Assembly: GCA_016839955.1 (NCBI GenBank)
Contig: JAEOTI010000329.1
Coordinates: 1-5,101 of the forward strand
Direction of reading: 5' to 3'
Source of the DNA: Candidatus Hodarchaeota archaeon
GTDB taxonomy: Archaea; Asgardarchaeota; Heimdallarchaeia; Hodarchaeales; YT1-057
Length of the DNA: 5,101 nucleotides
A program made the translations under genes and the position numbers. The number at the start of each line of letters is the position of its first letter. Within the stretch, counting starts at the first letter, position 1. Shown in pieces: positions 1 to 5,101 of the stretch. The notes beneath the pieces were generated by a model. The model searched no databases. It was not told where the DNA came from and worked only from the letters and a program-made list of their open reading frames with translations.

Positions 1-54
1 AATGTACTCAGACTTCCTTATTTCTTTAATTTTCTTCAACATTTGTGAGTTAGT
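1..54. other. T-rich upstream region of the aminotransferase gene
   Basis: This short stretch precedes the first gene. It is rich in T and TTT runs (about 18-38), and no convincing TATA box stands out; TTATTT at 19-24 is the closest match, at a distance that would give an almost leaderless transcript. It may also hold the end or terminator of a gene lying further left. GTGA at 45-48 is a plausible Shine-Dalgarno match to the archaeal anti-SD core, six bases before the ATG at 55. Confidence 0.3.
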
Positions 55-1254
55 ATGCAATCTATAACCAATGCTGCTCGTTTCAATAAAATCATCAGTC
101 CTCCAATTCAAGAGATCACCCAACTAGCACAGGAGTTGGAGAAAAAAGGTAAGAGCATTATTCACAGTACCGGACAAGGCGCCCCTTTTATTTTTCCTCC
201 TAAATATGCTATTGATGCTTTTTCAAAACATTTAGGCCAAAACTGCTATCTTCACAATTACACACATGATTTTGGACTAATGGAAGTACGTGAGGCAGTA
301 TCTAGTTATTTAATTGATGAATTTTCAATTAAGGCATCCCCGGATAATACTATTCTCACAGTTGGCGCCAATATGGCTTTCTATATGCTTTTAAATTCTC
401 TAATTACTCCTAACGAAACCGATGAGGTTATACTTGTACGTCCATATTATTTTAACCACCTCATGGCAATTCAAATGTCTGGTGCAAAACCAGTTATTGT
501 TGAATCCAATCGATCAGATTTTAATTTAGACCCAGACGGAATAAAATCAGCAATTACTGATAAAACAAAAGCGATAGTTCTTGTTTCCCCAAACAACCCT
601 TCAGGTGCTGTTTTTCCCAGAAATTCTTTAGAGAAACTAGAAGAAATATTTGAAAATAGAGATGATATTCTGTTAATCTCAGATGAGCCTTATTCCCATT
701 TTGTTTACGGAGATAATCAACATTTCAGTCCTGCTGCACTCAAAAGTTTAAGCCATAATACTGCAACTATAGGAAGTGCCTCTAAAACCTTTGGCATTCC
801 GGGTTGGCGTCTTGGCTGGTTAAATTTACCAATCAACCTAGCTGAAATGTTTCAAACAATCCTAAAAATCCAAGATACTACCAATATTGCTCCTCCTACC
901 CCTTCCCAGTTATTAGTACTTGAAATCCTAAAAGGCCCATACCATGATTATTTGATTGATACTCAACAAAAATTGGAGTTAAATTGGCAAATTGTTTGTA
1001 AATGGATGAATTCTGTTGAGAATTTTGATATATCATTTCCACAACTCCCACAAGGAGCTTTTTATCTCTTTTTTAAACTCAATCAAATTAAGAATTCCCA
1101 ATCGTTTGTTAAAGAATTTTTATTTAAAGAAGGAGTTGTAACCATTCCTGGAAGTGCCTTTGGAGAAGAACAACACGTTCGGTTCTCCTATGGAGGCAAA
1201 AAAGAAGATGTAGAAGAAGCTCTTACTCGTCTTGAGAGATATCTTAAACAATAA
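55..1254 (+). CDS. PLP-dependent class I/II aminotransferase, substrate unassigned
   Basis: This is a 399-residue cytosolic fold-type I aminotransferase, full length for the family. It should move an amino group between an amino acid and a 2-oxo acid through pyridoxal phosphate. Visible landmarks in order are: GQGAP (40-44) near the substrate entrance; Tyr69 in NYTHDFG, the position that usually contacts PLP phosphate of the partner subunit; the GAN phosphate loop (104-106); PYYFNH (130-135), containing the aromatic that stacks on the cofactor ring; SPNNPSG (178-184) with Asn181; Asp210 and Tyr213 in SDEPY; the Schiff-base Lys244 in SASKTFGIPGWRLG; and Arg376 in HVRFSYGG, which should bind the substrate carboxylate. 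All catalytic residues are present. An in-frame TGA at 46-48 leaves ATG 55 as the natural start. The PYYFNH and GIPGWRLG signatures fit the subgroup related to aspartate and aromatic or methionine aminotransferases (I-gamma type). Specificity cannot be read from sequence. It is transcribed in the same direction as the next gene, but the TATA box between them argues for separate units. Confidence 0.93.
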   Translation: MQSITNAARFNKIISPPIQEITQLAQELEKKGKSIIHSTGQGAPFIFPPKYAIDAFSKHLGQNCYLHNYTHDFGLMEVREAVSSYLIDEFSIKASPDNTILTVGANMAFYMLLNSLITPNETDEVILVRPYYFNHLMAIQMSGAKPVIVESNRSDFNLDPDGIKSAITDKTKAIVLVSPNNPSGAVFPRNSLEKLEEIFENRDDILLISDEPYSHFVYGDNQHFSPAALKSLSHNTATIGSASKTFGIPGWRLGWLNLPINLAEMFQTILKIQDTTNIAPPTPSQLLVLEILKGPYHDYLIDTQQKLELNWQIVCKWMNSVENFDISFPQLPQGAFYLFFKLNQIKNSQSFVKEFLFKEGVVTIPGSAFGEEQHVRFSYGGKKEDVEEALTRLERYLKQ

Positions 1255-1299
1255 CAAATAATTAAGAGATTTGATCCTCATTCTAGCAAAACTGTTCTG

Positions 1300-1306
1300 G
1301 TTTTTC
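1300..1306 (+). terminator. possible oligo-T terminator after the aminotransferase
   Basis: A run of five T bases (1301-1305) within GGTTTTTCT lies about 45 bp after the aminotransferase stop and just before the next TATA box. Archaeal RNA polymerase can terminate at short U-tracts without a hairpin, so this is a reasonable end point for the upstream transcript. No stem is visible, and the call rests only on position and composition. Confidence 0.3.
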
Positions 1307-1314
1307 TACAAAGG

Positions 1315-1326
1315 TTTATATAAAAG
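1315..1326 (+). promoter_or_regulatory. archaeal TATA box for the first longin-wHTH gene
   Basis: TTTATATAAAAG closely matches the archaeal TATA consensus. The purine-rich AAAGG just upstream (about 1310-1314) could serve as the BRE. Archaeal transcription usually starts about 25 bp downstream of the box centre, here around 1343-1348, giving a leader of about 70 nt before the ATG at 1414. That predicted start falls inside the inverted repeat at 1328-1359. Confidence 0.72.
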
Positions 1327-1327
1327 T

Positions 1328-1359
1328 ATATCATGTAACAAAATTAAGTTACATGTTAT
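1328..1359. promoter_or_regulatory. inverted-repeat operator candidate over the start site
   Basis: CATGTAAC (1332-1339) and GTTACATG (1348-1355) form perfect 8-bp arms around the 8-bp spacer AAAATTAA. After one mismatch (1331/1356) the symmetry continues for three more pairs (1328-1330 with 1357-1359), so 11 of 12 positions per arm pair. Arm centres are about 16 bp apart, not far from 1.5 helical turns. The element starts directly after the TATA box and covers the predicted transcription start, where a bound dimer would block RNA polymerase recruitment. The downstream gene encodes a winged-helix protein, so autoregulation is the natural inference. It could also fold as an RNA hairpin if transcription started earlier. 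Confidence 0.65.
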
Positions 1360-1375
1360 TTATTTCTCAACTACT

Positions 1376-1391
1376 TTGACAATTAGGTCAA
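1376..1391. promoter_or_regulatory. second small dyad in the leader, TTGAC-N6-GTCAA
   Basis: TTGAC (1376-1380) and GTCAA (1387-1391) are perfect 5-bp arms around AATTAG. The element lies between the larger dyad and the ribosome binding site of the first longin-wHTH gene. It could be a secondary operator or a weak leader hairpin. Five-base arms in AT-rich DNA can arise by chance, so support is weak. Confidence 0.25.
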
Positions 1392-1398
1392 TTTCAGT

Positions 1399-1408
1399 AG
1401 GAGAGGAG
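1399..1408 (+). promoter_or_regulatory. strong Shine-Dalgarno site
   Basis: AGGAGAGGAG contains two overlapping GGAG cores. The second ends five bases before ATG 1414 and fixes this start codon. It is clearly stronger than the site before the second paralog, suggesting more efficient translation of the first. Confidence 0.75.
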
Positions 1409-1413
1409 TTCCT

Positions 1414-2463
1414 ATGGCTAGTTATTTATTAAAATTACCTAGTGATCACTCTACTAACTCAAAAGCTAACCGAATAGAACCTCAAGATTTTAGTAAATTT
1501 TTTAATCAACAAATTTCAAAATATTTATCTAAGAACGGTAAAGGTTCCGCCTTGGATCATTTAGACGAACTACAATTTCTTTTTGAAGAATTGAAGAATC
1601 GACATAAACTAGCTAATGAGTCTTTTAATTTTGATCAAAAGCTTTTAAAAACAACCCTTCAAACTTTTGAAATCCAGCCCTGGATGTTTACTGACATAGC
1701 AGGTTTCTGGATAATCAAAGACTCTGGAGTCCCTGTTTTTTCCCTTAACTGGTCGAAAGGGCTTGATCCTTACCAGCTTAGTGGATTCTTATCAGCAATA
1801 AGTAATTTTGCAGATACTTTGGGTCATGAACTCCAAGAAATTATTCTTGAAGGAATTAGGTTTCTTTTCTTCAAAGAACCAGAAATTGGTTTAATATTTT
1901 CTATGGCAGCCCCAAGTGCATCGATGCCAACTTCTCAAGGAATAGACCTTTTATCTGAGGTTTGTAAAGAGTTTAAATCGCGGTATATAGATCGATTCAT
2001 TCAACCAATTTCCATAATTCGAGAAGAAAACTTCGAAGAGTTTTCAGATTACCTAATTGATATAGTAATTCAGATGGAACTAGAATATTACATTAAAACT
2101 GGGGTTTTAAGAGTCGAAAATCCTCTTATCATGCAATTAGGAGAGCTCTTTAATTGCTCTTCAATTGACTGGAAGGTCCTTTATTTCCTTGAACTTAATT
2201 CTGATGAAATTTTTTCCTTAAATAAAATCGCAAAGAATGTTAAAATGCCTATTACGAATATTTCTGAAAGTATAGTTAATTTAAAGAAACTCAATGTAAT
2301 CAAAGAATTTAATGATGGAAAAACCAAGAAATATACATCAAATATACATTCTAAACTTATAGAAACAGTCACTGACAATCATACACTTTACCAAGCAGAA
2401 ATTATCAAAGAAAAAATAATAGAGATAGCTGAAAAACACATATCGGTTTCTAAAGAAATATAA
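1414..2463 (+). CDS. longin/roadblock-like domain protein with C-terminal winged helix (paralog 1)
   Basis: This 349-residue soluble protein has no signal peptide or membrane segment. A polar, Ser/Asn-rich N-terminus (1-24) leads into a helical region (about 24-88, with LDELQFLFEELKNR). Residues about 95-195 look like a longin/roadblock-type alpha/beta domain: strands GFWII and VPVFSL, helix LSGFLSAISNFADTL (122-136), strand LQEIILEGIRFLFF (140-153), strand IGLIFSMA (158-165), then a long helix ending FKSRYIDRF. Residues about 249-310 form a winged helix: helix SIDWKVLYFLEL, helix SLNKIAKNV, recognition helix around 280-292 and a basic wing NDGKTKKY. A charged helix closes the protein (about 325-345). 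I infer a transcription regulator whose longin-like part dimerises or binds a partner. The protein is lysine-rich, and full-length similarity to the next gene shows a duplication. The longin-like call is pattern recognition; a related profilin-like sensor fold such as GAF is the alternative. Confidence 0.8.
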   Translation: MASYLLKLPSDHSTNSKANRIEPQDFSKFFNQQISKYLSKNGKGSALDHLDELQFLFEELKNRHKLANESFNFDQKLLKTTLQTFEIQPWMFTDIAGFWIIKDSGVPVFSLNWSKGLDPYQLSGFLSAISNFADTLGHELQEIILEGIRFLFFKEPEIGLIFSMAAPSASMPTSQGIDLLSEVCKEFKSRYIDRFIQPISIIREENFEEFSDYLIDIVIQMELEYYIKTGVLRVENPLIMQLGELFNCSSIDWKVLYFLELNSDEIFSLNKIAKNVKMPITNISESIVNLKKLNVIKEFNDGKTKKYTSNIHSKLIETVTDNHTLYQAEIIKEKIIEIAEKHISVSKEI

Positions 2464-2478
2464 ACAACATTAGTAACA

Positions 2479-2510
2479 ATTATCTTCGAGATAATATCTT
2501 TTACCTTTTC
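2479..2510 (+). promoter_or_regulatory. intergenic dyad plus T-rich tract between the paralogs
   Basis: ATTATCT (2479-2485) and AGATAAT (2489-2495) are perfect 7-bp arms around TCG. T-rich sequence follows (CTTTT at 2499-2503, CCTTTTC at 2504-2510). As RNA this would be a short AU-rich hairpin with a discontinuous U-tract, which could partly terminate transcription after paralog 1. As DNA it could be an operator: ATAATAT (2491-2497) is a weak TATA-like sequence that would start transcription only about 10 nt before ATG 2531. Its sequence is unrelated to the dyad before paralog 1. The sequence does not decide between these roles. Confidence 0.4.
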
Positions 2511-2530
2511 TATCGTAGGAAATAATTCTT

Positions 2531-3538
2531 ATGGCCTTAAACGGGGGAAAAAAGGAAAATAATATTGCAAAAGCGTTTTGCAATCAGATTCTCAAACCTA
2601 CGATGGATACTGATAAAGATTGGCGGATTGATCCCGACCCAAATGAGGAGATAGCCCTATTATTTGATGAACTTAAAAAACGTAAAGAACTTGCTCAAAA
2701 GGAATATAATTTTGATCTTGGTCTTCCACGAGCTATAATTCGGTCTTTTCAAGTAAGACCATCTATTTACTCGGATGTAGAAGGATTTTGGGTAATCAAA
2801 GAATCCGGTATTCCTGTTATATCGTTTAGTAGTAGTAGAGATCGTGATGGAATTCTTTTAGCAGGGTTTTTTGGTGCAGTCTCCAATTTTGCTGAAACAT
2901 TACAGGATGAACTTCAAGAAATTCTTTTAGTGGGAACTAGATTTCTGTTTCAACGCGAACCTGAACTTGGTTTGATCTTTGCTTTAGCATCAAAATCAAT
3001 CCAGAAATCACAAGGATTAAAGCTATTATCAGAGATTCGACATCAGTTCACAACTAGATATAGCCATCTCTTTAGTACTGCAACTGACATAGTTTATACA
3101 ACACAATTTAAAACATTTGCCAATCTTATTCAAGATAAACTAATCAATAGTGGATTAGAAGTATATTTAGAAACAGGTGTATTACGACAACAAAATCCAT
3201 TACTTTTTCAATTAGCTAAAACTCTTTTACCTTTTACTGATCAAGAACTTTTGATTCTACGATTATTAGAAAAAAAACCAGACCAAGTTTTTTCAATTTC
3301 AAAGTTCTTGAAATCCCTAAATATTCCTGAATCGAGACTTCGTGGTGGACTTCGGCAGCTAGAAGACCTTGAGTTAATTCAAGTTCTCAAGGATGGTCGG
3401 AGTAAAAAATATGCTTCCAATATTCGGAATTACCTTTTTCAGTCTGCTACAGATCCAAAGCTTCATCCCTTAGTGGATCATACAGTGAAGGATTTGTTGG
3501 ATCTTATTGATGAACGTCTTGCCCGTGCACTTCAGTAA
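2531..3538 (+). CDS. longin/roadblock-like domain protein with C-terminal winged helix (paralog 2)
   Basis: This 335-residue soluble protein is the tandem paralog of the preceding gene, 67 bp downstream on the same strand. A helical N-terminal region (about 11-75, with FDELKKRKELAQKEYNFD) matches the first copy. The longin/roadblock-like domain (about 83-181) contains EGFWVIKESGIPVISF, AGFFGAVSNFAETL, LQEILLVGTRFLF and ELGLIFALA, followed by a helix ending HQFTTRYSHLF. The winged helix (about 236-297) has helix TDQELLILRLLE, helix SISKFLKSL, recognition helix ESRLRGGLRQLEDL (267-280) and wing KDGRSKKY. A terminal helix holds LLDLIDERLARAL. Over a gapless 76-residue block (75-150, against 87-162 of paralog 1) I count 42 identities. 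The N-terminus is shorter. The Shine-Dalgarno (TAGGA, 2516-2520) is weak and ten bases from the ATG. The inferred role is a DNA-binding regulator, possibly dimerising with its paralog. The target and ligand are unknown. Confidence 0.8.
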   Translation: MALNGGKKENNIAKAFCNQILKPTMDTDKDWRIDPDPNEEIALLFDELKKRKELAQKEYNFDLGLPRAIIRSFQVRPSIYSDVEGFWVIKESGIPVISFSSSRDRDGILLAGFFGAVSNFAETLQDELQEILLVGTRFLFQREPELGLIFALASKSIQKSQGLKLLSEIRHQFTTRYSHLFSTATDIVYTTQFKTFANLIQDKLINSGLEVYLETGVLRQQNPLLFQLAKTLLPFTDQELLILRLLEKKPDQVFSISKFLKSLNIPESRLRGGLRQLEDLELIQVLKDGRSKKYASNIRNYLFQSATDPKLHPLVDHTVKDLLDLIDERLARALQ

Positions 3539-3539
3539 G

Positions 3540-3573
3540 AAAAAAAGAGGGGAACTAGAAAATTGCCCTCTTA
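3540..3573 (-). terminator. hairpin plus U-tract terminator of the fbp-fba operon
   Basis: CCCTCTT (3566-3572) and AAGAGGG (3545-3551) pair perfectly as a 7-bp stem with a 14-base loop. Read on the minus strand, the stem begins inside the aldolase TAA (3571-3573) and runs into seven T bases (complement of the A-run 3540-3546), the layout of an intrinsic terminator. On the plus strand no T-run follows, so it appears to act in one direction only. It fills the 32-bp gap between the convergent genes. Confidence 0.65.
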
Positions 3574-4698
3574 AGATGAAATTAAACTAGCTTTTCCTGG
3601 GGATCCAAATGCTTTGAAAAACATTAAAGCTTCCGCATACCCTCGAGCTTCTAGTGCATTAATTGTGTCGTCTGATACTGAGTAGATTTGGTCAAAGAAC
3701 TCTTTAATAGCTAATTTACTATTTTTGCCAAAGATCTCTTTATCGGACTTGTCCGGAGTCTTCTCTCGATAAGTGTCAAGTGTCCAATTCCAAATTTCTT
3801 CGTAAAGTCGAGGTTCATAGAGTTGGAAAACTTCCCAGGCAAGATTCATCCAAAAGGTTCCAACATTTCCTTTGATTATATCACCTTTTGGAAATACTTT
3901 GGCAATTAATTCCCGAGGAGTGCCTGTAATACCATGTTGGGCAATTCTAATATTGTAGCCTTTGTCTTTTAGTGTTTTAACTATTTCACGGGTGCGAGGA
4001 ATATCGATTGAGACCTGTTCAATAATATTGCCTTTTTCATCATAGGAGAGACCGTGTACACTCCCATTTGCGATTGCTAGAACGTGGGGCTTCACACCGT
4101 TTTCATGAAGGGCTCCAATAAAGGTCGTGGCTTCTTCAGGCGTGGTAATTACGCGTCCATGTTCATCAGTTCTACCAATCTCACCAACTTCTACCTCGAG
4201 ACCATAAGGCTTTCCTTCAATTTTTTCATCAATGAATTTGGTTAATTCTGTTGTAACGTCAATATTTTTTCTGAGTTCTTCCCGAAGGGCACCTTTTCCG
4301 ACTTGGTAGAGATAAGATGGATCAATAGCGAATGAAGTGAATCCATTATCAATTTGGGCCTGTATCAATTTCTTAGTATCTGCAATTTCTTCATCTGTCC
4401 CTTTTTTGACAGTAATATGATCAGCGTGTAAAACCCACTTATTGTATTGGACTTTTTCTGCAATTTCGTGAGTTCGCCGTGAAAAATTAGCTGGGGTGAG
4501 ACCCGTATATCCTCCTTTCAAATCAGATTCAGACTTCGCTAATTCAAAAATTACAGGAGTATTGAGGTCTTTAGCTGCCCTCATAATCCCTTTAGCGACA
4601 CCTGGCATAATACGAACATTTACAGCCATAATAATACAGTCTTGATCTCTCACTGAATCAAACAATATATTTCCAGGAAGTGGTTTATACGAATTCAT
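3571..4698 (-). CDS. fba: class II (zinc) fructose-1,6-bisphosphate aldolase
   Basis: This 375-residue cytosolic TIM-barrel enzyme interconverts fructose 1,6-bisphosphate with dihydroxyacetone phosphate and glyceraldehyde 3-phosphate. Class II landmarks are present: HADH (91-94), in which Asp93 is the catalytic acid and His94 a metal ligand; LEVEVGEIG (167-175), with the acidic residues near the metal; NGSVHG (211-216) with metal ligand His215; QHGITGTP (254-261) with metal ligand His255; and KGNVGTFW (276-283), whose Asn278 resembles the substrate-binding Asn of this family. The length is slightly above the roughly 359 residues of the E. coli enzyme, partly from a long C-terminal helical extension. 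ATG 4698 is preceded by AGGAG (4713-4709, minus strand) at ten bases. It lies 29 bp after the fbp stop in the same direction, so cotranscription is likely. A tagatose-bisphosphate aldolase is the main alternative; the fbp neighbour favours the fructose enzyme. Confidence 0.9.
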   Translation of the reverse strand: MNSYKPLPGNILFDSVRDQDCIIMAVNVRIMPGVAKGIMRAAKDLNTPVIFELAKSESDLKGGYTGLTPANFSRRTHEIAEKVQYNKWVLHADHITVKKGTDEEIADTKKLIQAQIDNGFTSFAIDPSYLYQVGKGALREELRKNIDVTTELTKFIDEKIEGKPYGLEVEVGEIGRTDEHGRVITTPEEATTFIGALHENGVKPHVLAIANGSVHGLSYDEKGNIIEQVSIDIPRTREIVKTLKDKGYNIRIAQHGITGTPRELIAKVFPKGDIIKGNVGTFWMNLAWEVFQLYEPRLYEEIWNWTLDTYREKTPDKSDKEIFGKNSKLAIKEFFDQIYSVSDDTINALEARGYAEALMFFKAFGSPGKASLISS

Positions 4699-4727
4699 TT
4701 CTCGTTTTCTCCTAAACAGCTTTTCTT

Positions 4728-5101
4728 CTATTTTAGATAGCCTTCAGCCTTCTCAATTACACTTTTTGACCCGATATAGAATGGAACACGATGATCTAGC
4801 TTTTCTGGTTGTACAGACAACATATCTTCTGTACCAATGCTTGCAGCACCACCAGCTTCAGTGATAATTCGTCCGATAGGGTTACCTTCGAAAAGTAATC
4901 GAAGTTTTCCAGTTTCTCGACCTTTATATCCTGGATAAGTGAAAATTCCTCCTTTATGAAGGATCTGGTGTGCATCTGCAACAAAAGAACCTGAATATCT
5001 TAGCTTAAACCCCTCTTGCTCTAACTCAACCATGAATTTCTCATGAGAGAGAAGCCAATCCTTTCGAAGGGCACCGGGGGCAAAAATTTTCCCTTCAGGG
5101 A
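4728..5101 (-). CDS. fbp: class I fructose-1,6-bisphosphatase, C-terminal part (5' end outside window)
   Basis: The visible 123 codons form the C-terminal third of a class I FBPase, which removes the 1-phosphate of fructose 1,6-bisphosphate to give fructose 6-phosphate, the committed step of gluconeogenesis. The frame stays open to the window edge, starting PEGKIFAPGALRKDW, so the ATG at 5033-5031 is an internal Met and the start lies beyond 5101. Typical motifs are LRYSGSFVAD (the conserved RY binds the 6-phosphate region), HKGGIFTYP, GKLRLLFEGNP (retaining the Lys and the metal-binding Glu equivalent to human Lys274 and Glu280), EAGGAAS, and HRVPFYIGS near the end. The usual Cys of the ECNP motif is Gly here (EGNP). 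The protein ends at YLK with TAG (4730-4728). fba follows in the same direction after 29 bp. The product is cytosolic. Confidence 0.92.
   Translation of the reverse strand, partial: PEGKIFAPGALRKDWLLSHEKFMVELEQEGFKLRYSGSFVADAHQILHKGGIFTYPGYKGRETGKLRLLFEGNPIGRIITEAGGAASIGTEDMLSVQPEKLDHRVPFYIGSKSVIEKAEGYLK

Noticed and set aside
1..54. TATA promoter for the aminotransferase around 18-30
   Set aside because: TTATTTCTTTAAT is only a loose match in a generally T-rich stretch, and the true promoter may lie to the left of the window.
2181..2378. 65-residue minus-strand open frame inside paralog 1
   Set aside because: It is fully antisense to the conserved winged-helix region of a well-supported gene, has no recognisable domain, and is explained by AT-rich codons read backwards.
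3545..3572. Plus-strand terminator for paralog 2 using the same hairpin
   Set aside because: After the stem on the plus strand comes an A-rich, not T-rich, stretch (AAGATGAAATTAAAC), so the U-tract needed for termination is missing.
4796..4984. 62-residue minus-strand open frame inside fbp
   Set aside because: It overlaps the conserved FBPase frame in another register and shows no family motifs; it is a shadow of fbp.
4728..5033. A short stand-alone 101-residue gene starting at the ATG 5033-5031
   Set aside because: The frame continues upstream to the window edge with FBPase-like sequence (GKIFAPGALRKDW), so this Met is internal to a longer gene cut by the window.
1..5101. CRISPR array, tRNA or rRNA genes, insertion sequences
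   Set aside because: No spaced direct repeats, no tRNA-like cloverleaf motifs, no transposase frames and no terminal repeats were seen; coding genes fill nearly all of the window.

Overview
The window is AT-rich and tightly packed, and it most likely comes from an archaeon. The evidence is a strong archaeal TATA box (TTTATATAAAAG) before the second gene, with Shine-Dalgarno signals such as GTGA and GGAG. Two genes also pair a longin/roadblock-like alpha/beta domain with a DNA-binding winged helix. Longin-like domains of this kind (a sequence like GFWIIKDSGVPVF, then LSGFLSAISNFA, then an EPEIGLIF strand) are typical of Asgard archaea, so an Asgard lineage, perhaps Loki- or Heimdall-like, is my best guess. 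This placement is an inference from sequence style. No marker gene is present.

Layout from left to right. Positions 55-1254 (+) encode a complete PLP-dependent class I/II aminotransferase. A 159-bp intergenic region follows. It holds a TATA box, a near-perfect 12-bp inverted repeat placed where transcription should start, a smaller second dyad and a strong ribosome binding site. Positions 1414-2463 (+) and 2531-3538 (+) are tandem paralogs. Each has an N-terminal helical region, a longin/roadblock-like domain, a connecting helical region, a winged helix-turn-helix and a C-terminal helix. The 67-bp gap between them contains a second, unrelated dyad followed by a T-rich tract. On the opposite strand, converging on the second paralog, is a two-gene cluster transcribed right to left: class I fructose-1,6-bisphosphatase (fbp, 4728 to beyond 5101, partial) and class II fructose-bisphosphate aldolase (fba, 3571-4698). 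It ends in a hairpin plus U-tract terminator.

fbp and fba catalyse consecutive steps of gluconeogenesis and are separated by only 29 bp, so they almost certainly form an operon. Both are families more usual in bacteria and eukaryotes than in archaea. The two longin-wHTH proteins look like transcription regulators built on a protein-binding or sensing domain best known from small-GTPase and membrane-trafficking systems. The dyad over the predicted start site of the first one suggests autoregulation. Nothing in the window proves that these regulators control the aminotransferase or the sugar-phosphate genes. That link is only positional.
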